This document shows positions 57,642-64,000 of a stretch of DNA of 64,000 bases, piece after piece. A model generated the notes under the pieces. The model was not told the origin of the DNA and did no database searches. It worked only from the letters and a program-made list of their open reading frames with translations. Each line of letters starts with the position of its first letter. The stretch's first letter is position 1. The position numbers were made by a program, and so were the translations under genes. The DNA is from an uncultured Ruminococcus sp. Lineage in GTDB: Bacteria; Bacillota; Clostridia; Oscillospirales; Ruminococcaceae. Where the stretch lies: assembly GCA_900538575.1 (NCBI GenBank), contig UPZA01000003.1, forward strand, positions 191,354-255,353. Direction: 5' to 3'.

Positions 57642-59078
57642 TCAGTTCTTCATCTCAAAGGTTTCGTTAAGAATATTCCCGTTTTCATCGAGGATTGGCT
57701 TAATGTATTCATCTATAAATTCCTCAACCTGCTGACCGCTTCTTCCTGTAAAATTCTCCGGCTTCATAATAGCGTCCATTTCTTCTCTTGTAATCATGAA
57801 CATAGGATCTGCAAGTATTCTTTCGCAAAGATCGTTATCCAGCCCTTCCTCCTTGACCCTTTTGCCGGCCTCCATTGAATACTGTCTGATCTTTTCATGA
57901 AGAGCCTGTCTGTCGCCGCCCTTTTTAACGGCGTCCATCATAATATTTTCAGTAGCCATAAATGGCAGCTCCGCCATAACCCTTCTGCGGACAATCTTAG
58001 GATAAACGACCATTCCGCTTGTCACGTTAATCATAATATTTAAAATTGCGTCCGCCGCAAGAAATGCCTCCGCGACTGAAATTCTCTTGTTTGCGGAATC
58101 GTCAAGCGTTCTTTCAAACCATTGAGTTCCCGCGGTAAACGCCGGATTCAGACAATCTATCATAAGATACCTTGAAATCGACGTTATTCTCTCGCATCTC
58201 ATAGGATTTCTCTTATAAGCCATAGCGCTGGAGCCTATCTGGCTTTTTTCAAAGGGCTCTTCCATTTCCTTAAAAGACTGCAGGATTCTCATATCGTTTG
58301 AAAACTTGCTGCATGACTGGGCTATTCCCGCAAGAGCGTTTACCGCAAAGCTGTCAATCTTTCTAGAATATGTCTGACCGGAAACCGGAACTACTCCGTC
58401 AAAGCCCATTTCCTCAGCTATCATTTTTTCAAGCTCCTTGATCTTTCCGGTATCTCCCTCAAACAGCTCCATAAACGAGGCCTGCGTCCCGGTAGTACCC
58501 TTTGAACCCAAAAGCTTTAAATCTGAAATCCTGCGCTCTGTTTCAATAAGATCCATCAGAAGCTCGTTTATCCACAGCGTCGCCCTTTTGCCAACAGTAG
58601 TAAGCTGCGCCGGCTGAAGATGAGTATAAGCAAGGCACGGCATATCCTTATATTTCATGGCAAAATCTGAAAGCTGGGCTATAACATTTATCAGCTTTCT
58701 GCGTATAACTTTGAGCGCGTCACGCATAATAATTATATCGGTATTATCGCCGACATAGCATGATGTTGCGCCGAGATGAATTATACCCTTTGCGTCGGGA
58801 CATGCCTTGCCGTAGGTATAAACATGCGCCATAACGTCGTGGCGTACCTCCTTTTCCCGTGCGGCGGCAGTTTCATAATCAATGTTTTCAATATTGGCTT
58901 CAAGCTGATCTACCTGCTTCTGAGTAACAGGAAGCCCCAGCTTCATTTCAGCCCTTGCAAGAGCAACCCAGAGCCTGCGCCATGTGGAAAACTTTTTATC
59001 CGCAGAAAAAATATACTGCATTTCGCCGCTCGCATAGCGGGTGCAGAAAGGACTTTCATAGCTGTTTGTATTACTCAT
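57642..59078 (-). CDS. purB: Adenylosuccinate lyase
   Basis: The 478-residue enzyme of the fumarase/aspartase superfamily cleaves adenylosuccinate and SAICAR in purine synthesis. The N-terminus YESPFCTRYASGEMQYIFS is the clostridial/animal-type PurB sequence. HDVMAHVYTYG and GIIHLGATSCYVGDNTD hold catalytic His and Thr residues, and GSSAMAYKRNPMRCE is the superfamily signature with the catalytic Ser loop. The length is right for the long PurB type. It is driven by its own promoter (59118-59147) and followed by the broken DUF6440 gene. Confidence 0.96.
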   Translation of the reverse strand: MSNTNSYESPFCTRYASGEMQYIFSADKKFSTWRRLWVALARAEMKLGLPVTQKQVDQLEANIENIDYETAAAREKEVRHDVMAHVYTYGKACPDAKGIIHLGATSCYVGDNTDIIIMRDALKVIRRKLINVIAQLSDFAMKYKDMPCLAYTHLQPAQLTTVGKRATLWINELLMDLIETERRISDLKLLGSKGTTGTQASFMELFEGDTGKIKELEKMIAEEMGFDGVVPVSGQTYSRKIDSFAVNALAGIAQSCSKFSNDMRILQSFKEMEEPFEKSQIGSSAMAYKRNPMRCERITSISRYLMIDCLNPAFTAGTQWFERTLDDSANKRISVAEAFLAADAILNIMINVTSGMVVYPKIVRRRVMAELPFMATENIMMDAVKKGGDRQALHEKIRQYSMEAGKRVKEEGLDNDLCERILADPMFMITREEMDAIMKPENFTGRSGQQVEEFIDEYIKPILDENGNILNETFEMKN

Positions 59079-59117
59079 AAAAGTTTAAGCTCCTTTTTTA
59101 TCAAATATTAACGCTTA

Positions 59118-59147
59118 ATTATATCACATATCGGTATGAAATGTCAA
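59118..59147 (-). promoter_or_regulatory. Promoter of purB
   Basis: Minus strand TTGACA (59142-59147), 18 bp, TATAAT (59118-59123). No purine riboswitch or PurR box is evident. Confidence 0.8.
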
Positions 59148-59195
59148 TTTTCCGAGGTCTTTCCGGCTGCTCAAACGCAGATCATAATTTTTAGC

Positions 59196-59224
59196 TTGAC
59201 AAGCGCGGCATACAATGCTATTAT
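59196..59224 (+). promoter_or_regulatory. Promoter of the rubredoxin gene
   Basis: TTGACA (59196-59201), 17 bp, TATTAT (59219-59224). A GTCCG/CGGAC hairpin (59238-59256) sits in the short leader. Confidence 0.78.
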
Positions 59225-59284
59225 ATGGTTACAATCCGTCCGGATTATGTTCGGACAAATAAAAATAAAAGGAGATATTTAATT

Positions 59285-59446
59285 ATGCAGAAATACCAGT
59301 GCGATCCATGCGGTTATATTTACGATCCTGAAACAGGCGATCCTGATTCAGGAATAGCTCCCGGAACAGCGTTCGAGGATATTCCTGACGACTGGGTATG
59401 TCCGGTATGCGGAGTAGGAAAGGATATGTTCAGTCCTGTCGACTGA
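59285..59446 (+). CDS. Rubredoxin
   Basis: The 53-residue protein has the two cysteine knuckles that bind one iron: YQCDPCGYIYDP and WVCPVCGVGKDMF. The second residue set is standard, and DPDSGIAPGTAFEDIPDDW is the usual middle part. In the first knuckle the spacing is CxxCG, as expected. In anaerobes rubredoxin serves electron transfer to rubrerythrin or superoxide reductase in oxygen defence. ATG 59285 follows AAAGGAGAT; the frame reaches back to 59225 without support. It is monocistronic. Confidence 0.96.
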   Translation: MQKYQCDPCGYIYDPETGDPDSGIAPGTAFEDIPDDWVCPVCGVGKDMFSPVD

Positions 59447-59490
59447 TAAAAGCTAAAGGACGGCTAATAAAGCCGTCCTTTAGCTTTTAT
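59447..59490. terminator. Strong convergent terminator after rubredoxin
   Basis: AAAAGCTAAAGGACGGCT, AATAA, AGCCGTCCTTTAGCTTTT: an 18-bp perfect stem usable in both directions. Confidence 0.92.
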
Positions 59491-59495
59491 CTGAA

Positions 59496-59837
59496 TTATG
59501 AGGTATAATCCTCCAGCAGAGAATTCAGCTCCTGCTCTGTGCGGACATAAATTCCGCTTTTAAGCTGTTCTTTGTCATAGTCGGACATTACCGCGGTAGA
59601 TATTCCGAGAAGCCGATAGGGAGTCTCACTGCTGCCTCTGAAAACCGCAAGCTCGCCTCCGAATTCCTTTAGCATAAAGCCCACCTCCGTCTGCGTTTCT
59701 GCAACGCTGTTTTCCAAGCTTCTCCTATGAGCCTCGGCACGCTGTCCCTTTATGGAATAAGCAAGAGAAACGATAACGATTATTGCGGAAAGCGCCAAAG
59801 CCGTTATAATAGTGTATACAATGTGCCGTCTTGTCAT
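59496..59837 (-). CDS. BofC C-terminal-domain-like membrane protein
   Basis: The 113-residue protein has an N-terminal transmembrane helix (about 7-28) and a small outer domain. MLKEFGGELAVFRGSSETPY, then LKSGIYVRTEQELNSLLEDY, gives the pattern of clostridial proteins related to the BofC C-terminal domain. In Bacillus, BofC restrains SpoIVB signalling in sporulation, but the short clostridial relatives are uncharacterised. The assignment is by general resemblance only. It is transcribed divergently from the PBP gene. Confidence 0.65.
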   Translation of the reverse strand: MTRRHIVYTIITALALSAIIVIVSLAYSIKGQRAEAHRRSLENSVAETQTEVGFMLKEFGGELAVFRGSSETPYRLLGISTAVMSDYDKEQLKSGIYVRTEQELNSLLEDYTS

Positions 59838-59930
59838 TTTTTACCTCCATTTTTACATTATTCATAAGTATTTCTCTTATTATTGACTGTTTTTTTTCAA
59901 AATATACCATATGATTTTTTTAAAAAAGAC

Positions 59931-59959
59931 TTAACAGCATTAAAAAAATATGTTATAAT
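59931..59959 (+). promoter_or_regulatory. Promoter of the class A PBP gene
   Basis: TTAACA (59931-59936), 17 bp, TATAAT (59954-59959). Confidence 0.7.
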
Positions 59960-60045
59960 TATAATGTATAAATACATATTACAATATACGGAAAGGAAAA
60001 CGGGATTCACCCGAATAATACAAAGCGTTACAGAGGTATTTTATT

Positions 60046-62685
60046 ATGACAGACAATAAAAGCAACAGGCACAGCTCCGGAAATTCCGGAAACAGGCAAA
60101 GCCGTAAACCGTCAGATAATCATAAACGTGATAACGTCTCACGGCAGCGGTCGCCGTACGCCGCATATTCAGGCGGCGGAAAATCGCCGGACAAAAAGCA
60201 GACGCAGCCGCGCGCTTCAGGCGCCTCGGGAAAAACCGGTCATACCGCTAAAAGCAGAAGCGGAAGCACAGGAGGAAGACCGCCCGGAAAAGCAAATACG
60301 TCGGCAAAGCATACTCCTCCTAACCCGCAGAGCAGACCGACAAGGAAAAAGCCTGAAAATAAAAAGGCGGCGCTGGCAAAAAAAATTGCGGCAATAATGG
60401 GAACTACGCTGCTGTCTATATTCCTGGTAGTCGTCATAACCGGTACAATAGTCGCAACGGCAATGACAGTTTACGTACTGGAATTCATGGACGAAACTTC
60501 CGACGTTACCATTACCGAGCTTGCCAGCAGCGCAAACACCATAGTATACGCCAATAAGGGCGACAAAGAGCTGGTTCAGCTCTATACGGTTAAAAACGAC
60601 GTTCAGAGAGTACCGGTAGATATTGAGGATATTCCCCAGCACGTAAGAGACGCTTTCGTCTGCGTTGAGGACGAACGTTTCTATTCGCACGAGGGCGTTG
60701 ATTATAAAAGAACCTTCGCCGCCTTCGCCAATATGTTCATTCATATATACGACACCAATCAGGGCGGTTCTACGATAACCCAGCAGCTTATCAAAAACCT
60801 TACGGGAGACGACGATCCCAGTCCGTCGCGTAAAATAAGGGAAATTTTCAGAGCCATGCAGTTTGAGAAAAAATACTCAAAGGACGTTATCCTCGAAAAT
60901 TACCTTAATTATATAGGCTTCGGAGGTCCCACAAACGGAATACAGCTCGCTTCGATAAAATATTTCGGAAAGGACGTTGCGGATCTTTCTATTGCGGAGG
61001 CGGCCTGCCTTGCGGCTATTCCGAAAAGTCCGGAAACCCTTAATCCCTTTGCCGGCTACGAGGACGAGGAAACGGGAGAATGGGTTAACACCGGAAAGGA
61101 AGCAAACCGCGACCGTCAGGAGACCGTTTTATACCACATGTATAATAACGGAGCAATATCCTATGACCAATATAAAGAGGCTCTTGATGAAAAGCTTATA
61201 TTTACAGACTCGGAGGAATACAAAAAAGAACATCCGGAGGCCAGCGCCGACGATATGATGGACGAACAGAAGGCCACCTCATGGGTAGTCGATACCGCCC
61301 TGAGAGAATATGCGGCCGTGCTTATGGACGAATACGGCATAGACGAGGAAGAGGCCATCAAAAGAATCAACAGCGGCGGGTATCAGATATATACCACGGT
61401 CGATCTGGATATGCAGAAATATGTAGAAGAAAAGTATCTTGATCTGAGCAATCTTATGGATCCCGATTCAAATTACTCATGGGACGAAAACGATGAAAAG
61501 ATTTATCCTCAGTCCTCGTTCATGGCTATGAATTATAAGGGTGAAATACAGTGCGTCGTAGGCGGTATCGGCGAAAAAACCGAATCGCTCGCATTTAACA
61601 GAGCGACAATGGCCAAAAGACAGCCGGGTTCCTGTATGAAACCGGTATCAACCTACGGGCTGGCGTTGTTCAGCGATCACATTCACTGGGGAAGCATGTA
61701 TAAGGACTCCCCTATAAAGCTCGACGACGGCAAGGAATGGCCGCAGAACTACGACTATATTTGGACTCGTTCAAGCATTCCGATTTACGACGCTCTCAGA
61801 CGCTCCAGAAATACTGTTCCGGCACAGCTCTGCAAGGAGCTTACTCCGCAGTCGGTTTTCAACTTCTCTACACAGAATCTGGGAATGGACCTTGTGGATA
61901 TAACAGAGGACGGCGCTTCGGATATAGCATATGCTCCCTTGACCATCGGCGCGCTGACCTACGGCGTTTCGATTGAAAATCTGGTAAACGCGTTTATGCC
62001 CTACGGAAACGGCGGAACCTATTACGACGCTCATATTGTGAGCCGCGTGGAAAAGGGCGACGGATCCCTCGTTTATGAAAACGACGGCAATCCTCACGAA
62101 GCGGTCGATAAGGAAACGGCATATGTTATGAACAAACTGCTTCAGGAGGTTATAAAGAGCGGTACAGGTACGGCGGCACAGCTTTCAAATAAAACCGTTG
62201 CGGGAAAAACCGGTACTTCAGAGGACTGGAACGACCTTTGCTTTGTGGGAATGACCGAGGATTTTGTAAGCGGCGTATGGATCGGATACGATACCAAAAC
62301 CGAGCTTAATACAAGTCTTTCATCGGCACAGGTTTGGTACAATATAATCGGAGAATATGCCGACAGCATAGAATCAGACAATCATTATCCCGAATGCGAC
62401 GACGTAATTTCCGCGCCTATGTGCACCTCCACCGGAATGATAGCCGGCGACGGATGTCCCAAGGGAATAACCGGCTATTGGAAATCAACTAACGCGCCTT
62501 ATTGTTCTAATCATTATTCCTCCGCTCCGTCTAAGGACGACGAGGACGAAAGCTCAGAGGATGAAAGCAGTTCAGAAGCAGAGAGCAGCTCAAAGCCCGA
62601 TGAAAGCAGCGTGGAAATAGTAGATTCCGATTCATCCTCCGAATCTGCTCCGGAATCCTCGCCTGAAAGCAGCAATGCGGAATAG
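60046..62685 (+). CDS. Class A penicillin-binding protein (PBP1A type)
   Basis: The 879-residue bifunctional enzyme polymerises glycan strands and cross-links peptides. A basic Ser/Lys-rich cytoplasmic head (1-118) precedes the membrane helix (about 122-147). The GT51 domain has Glu208 in CVEDERFYSHEG, GGSTITQQLIKNL and RKIREIFRAMQFEKKYSKD. The transpeptidase has Ser529 in QPGSCMKP, SRN in RRSRNT and Lys721 in GKTGTSEDWND. The C-terminal 55 residues are a Ser/Glu/Asp-rich low-complexity tail. Domain order and motifs are complete. The methyltransferase gene follows after eight bases, so the two are probably cotranscribed. Confidence 0.95.
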   Translation: MTDNKSNRHSSGNSGNRQSRKPSDNHKRDNVSRQRSPYAAYSGGGKSPDKKQTQPRASGASGKTGHTAKSRSGSTGGRPPGKANTSAKHTPPNPQSRPTRKKPENKKAALAKKIAAIMGTTLLSIFLVVVITGTIVATAMTVYVLEFMDETSDVTITELASSANTIVYANKGDKELVQLYTVKNDVQRVPVDIEDIPQHVRDAFVCVEDERFYSHEGVDYKRTFAAFANMFIHIYDTNQGGSTITQQLIKNLTGDDDPSPSRKIREIFRAMQFEKKYSKDVILENYLNYIGFGGPTNGIQLASIKYFGKDVADLSIAEAACLAAIPKSPETLNPFAGYEDEETGEWVNTGKEANRDRQETVLYHMYNNGAISYDQYKEALDEKLIFTDSEEYKKEHPEASADDMMDEQKATSWVVDTALREYAAVLMDEYGIDEEEAIKRINSGGYQIYTTVDLDMQKYVEEKYLDLSNLMDPDSNYSWDENDEKIYPQSSFMAMNYKGEIQCVVGGIGEKTESLAFNRATMAKRQPGSCMKPVSTYGLALFSDHIHWGSMYKDSPIKLDDGKEWPQNYDYIWTRSSIPIYDALRRSRNTVPAQLCKELTPQSVFNFSTQNLGMDLVDITEDGASDIAYAPLTIGALTYGVSIENLVNAFMPYGNGGTYYDAHIVSRVEKGDGSLVYENDGNPHEAVDKETAYVMNKLLQEVIKSGTGTAAQLSNKTVAGKTGTSEDWNDLCFVGMTEDFVSGVWIGYDTKTELNTSLSSAQVWYNIIGEYADSIESDNHYPECDDVISAPMCTSTGMIAGDGCPKGITGYWKSTNAPYCSNHYSSAPSKDDEDESSEDESSSEAESSSKPDESSVEIVDSDSSSESAPESSPESSNAE

Positions 62686-62693
62686 GAGATATT

Positions 62694-63812
62694 TTGGATA
62701 ATAAAATTAAACTGACCTGTCCATGTCATTTCGGACTTGAAAGCGTACTGAAGTACGAAGTAAATAAAATCGGCGGAGAAAACATAACTGTCAGAGACGG
62801 CAGAGTAAGCTTCGAGGGCGGCTTCGATATGGCGGCAAGGGCTAATATCTGCCTTTCCACCGCTGAAAGAGTACTCATAGAGCTTTCGGAATTCAGAGCA
62901 GTTACATTCGAAGAGCTTTTTCAGGGAGTAAAAAAAATTCCTTTTGAAAATTTTATAGGGATAAAGGACGCGTTTCCGGTAAAGGGACATTCCCTTAATT
63001 CCACACTACACAGTATTCCCGACTGTCAGTCGATAATCAAAAAGGCGGCTGTTGAACGCCTTAAGGAAAAATACCATACCGGCTGGTTTGAAGAAACCGG
63101 AGCCGTTCACCAGATACAGTTCAGTATTCTGAAAGACAACGCTGTTATCTACCTTGACACCAGCGGCGCGGGACTTCACAAAAGAGGCTACCGCAGAAAC
63201 GCCAACGCGGCTCCTATAAAGGAAACGCTTGCGGCGGGAATAATCGACTTCGCAAGGATCAGAGACTCGAGCACAGTATGCGATCCTCTCTGCGGCAGCG
63301 GAACGTTTCTTATTGAATCAGCAATAAAGGCGCTGAATATTCCGCCGTGCATTAACCGCAGATTCGCCGCTGAAAAGTGGGACTGTATTAATCAGCGAGT
63401 CTGGAGCGATGAAAGACAGCGGGCAATCAGCATGGTAAACCGTGAAGCGGAATTTCAGGCCTTCGGATTTGATATCGACCGAGAGGCGGTTATGCTTTCG
63501 GTTGAAAACGCCAAAAAGGCGGGCGTTAAATCTAAAATCAGGATAGACGCGGCCGATATTGCAGATTTCAAGCCGACGCCGGGCAGCATAGTTATCTGTA
63601 ATCCTCCTTACGGCGAAAGAATGCTTGACATAAGAGAGGCGGAACAGCTTTATACAATAATGGGTAAGGTAATGAATCCGTCGGCAGAAAATCCCTGCTA
63701 TATAATTTCTCCTCATGAGGACTTTGAACGGTTTTTCGGAAAAAAAGCCGATAAAAAACGAAAGCTTTACAACGGCATGATAAAGTGTAATCTTTATATG
63801 TATTTTAAATAA
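62694..63812 (+). CDS. RlmL/YpsC-type THUMP-domain 23S rRNA methyltransferase
   Basis: The 372-residue protein combines an N-terminal ferredoxin-like/THUMP region (KLTCPCHFGLESVLKYEVNKI; IQFSILKDNAVIYLDTSGAGLHKRGYR) with a Rossmann methyltransferase. SAM binds at CDPLCGSGTFLIESA, and the catalytic NPPY motif for N2-guanine methylation is in VICNPPYGERM. It corresponds to the N-terminal half of E. coli RlmL, or to Bacillus YpsC. The start is a TTG with GGAGA suitably spaced, eight bases after the PBP stop, which suggests an operon. Confidence 0.93.
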   Translation: MDNKIKLTCPCHFGLESVLKYEVNKIGGENITVRDGRVSFEGGFDMAARANICLSTAERVLIELSEFRAVTFEELFQGVKKIPFENFIGIKDAFPVKGHSLNSTLHSIPDCQSIIKKAAVERLKEKYHTGWFEETGAVHQIQFSILKDNAVIYLDTSGAGLHKRGYRRNANAAPIKETLAAGIIDFARIRDSSTVCDPLCGSGTFLIESAIKALNIPPCINRRFAAEKWDCINQRVWSDERQRAISMVNREAEFQAFGFDIDREAVMLSVENAKKAGVKSKIRIDAADIADFKPTPGSIVICNPPYGERMLDIREAEQLYTIMGKVMNPSAENPCYIISPHEDFERFFGKKADKKRKLYNGMIKCNLYMYFK

Positions 63813-63847
63813 AAAAGGCCAAAGGATTGCTCCTTTGGCTTTTTTTG
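63813..63847 (+). terminator. Terminator of the PBP-methyltransferase operon
   Basis: AAAAGGCCAAAGGA, TTGC, TCCTTTGGC followed by seven or more T. Confidence 0.9.
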
Positions 63848-63850
63848 TTT

Positions 63851-64000
63851 ATTTTTTTGCCCGCCAAATTTAGCTTTTGAAAAAAGCATAGTAAAAGTAT
63901 TTTTCATTTCTTTGCTTGCAAGATTTAGCTTTTAGAAAAAGCATAGTAAAAGTATTTTTCATTTCTTTGCTCGCACAAAGAAACGAAACAAAGAAATGCG
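63851..64000. repeat. 55-bp direct tandem repeats ending in an inverted repeat
   Basis: Two near-identical units (ATTTAGCTTTT starting at 63868 and at 63923, a period of 55 bp) share GCATAGTAAAAGTATTTTTC and a following CATTTCTTTGC. A third partial unit begins near 63961. There CATTTCTTTG is mirrored by CAAAGAAATG at the window end. No ORF is present. It looks like an intergenic repeat family of ruminococci; the array may continue beyond the window. Confidence 0.75.

Noticed and set aside
60217..60744. 175-codon minus-strand frame inside the PBP gene
   Set aside because: It is antisense to the PBP head and GT51 domain and is explained by low-complexity Ser/Lys codons.
63851..64000. 55-bp repeats as a CRISPR array
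   Set aside because: The units are adjacent without unique spacers, and no cas genes are in the window.

Overview
The window looks like a chromosomal segment of a plant-fibre-degrading anaerobe of the Oscillospiraceae, closest in style to Ruminococcus (R. flavefaciens or R. champanellensis type). The reasons are type I dockerin sequences on secreted proteins (GH74 at 20369-23050, a degenerate one at 16738-17853), GH5 subfamily-4-like endoglucanases, a PL1-PL9 pectate lyase, pyruvate:ferredoxin oxidoreductase with small ferredoxin and rubredoxin, moderate GC content and strongly Gram-positive ribosome binding sites. I saw no rRNA, tRNA, CRISPR array, prophage or insertion sequence. The species assignment is inference.

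Layout. 1-6.4 kb: minus-strand secreted pectate lyase (cut by the window edge), a MATE exporter and a membrane-anchored GH5 with two CBM-like modules. 6.4-7.9 kb: a small-gene zone with a DUF378 protein, an XRE regulator and two candidate CU-rich small RNAs on the minus strand. 7.9-20.3 kb: housekeeping genes (nifJ, DD-carboxypeptidase, trpS, ClC channel, a PspA envelope-stress operon, a CAP-domain secreted protein, serC-serA). 20.4-28 kb: GH74 xyloglucanase with dockerin, VanY-like peptidase, ppk1 and a lipoprotein GH5. 28.2-31.5 kb: an operon of LCP-like protein, TatD and GH25, then a DUF1273 (SLOG) gene. 31.7-43.2 kb: one 11-kb minus-strand operon. It encodes an oversized CBM-bearing solute-binding protein, two MalF/MalG permease pairs, a C-terminally anchored beta-propeller/TPR protein, a Yip1 protein and a DUF5696 protein. 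43.4-47.3 kb: an AT-rich GNAT gene, a lipoprotein, ferredoxin, an amidohydrolase and a DUF421/DUF4363 pair. 47.5-54.9 kb: an SDR-GH2-phosphoesterase operon, an AraC regulator, a second MATE exporter and a GNAT. 55-64 kb: secD-secF, a frameshifted DUF6440 pseudogene, purB, rubredoxin, a BofC-C-like protein, a class A PBP, an RlmL-type methyltransferase and 55-bp tandem repeats.

How the genes work together. The secreted and anchored hydrolases (PL1/PL9, GH5, GH74) attack pectin, beta-glucan and xyloglucan outside the cell. The 11-kb ABC operon is the obvious candidate for capturing and importing an oligosaccharide. It carries no ATPase, so it presumably uses a shared MsmK-type subunit encoded elsewhere. 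I consider this operon, with its structured leader and its DUF5696 component that reads like a sandwich-plus-barrel glycosidase, the best candidate for a poorly described system here. The paired CU-rich sRNA candidates are the second.

Many genes have near-consensus SigA promoters (TTGACA or TTGAAA, 16-18 bp, TATAAT), which made operon boundaries fairly easy to place. Assignments rest on motif reading by eye; no database search was run.
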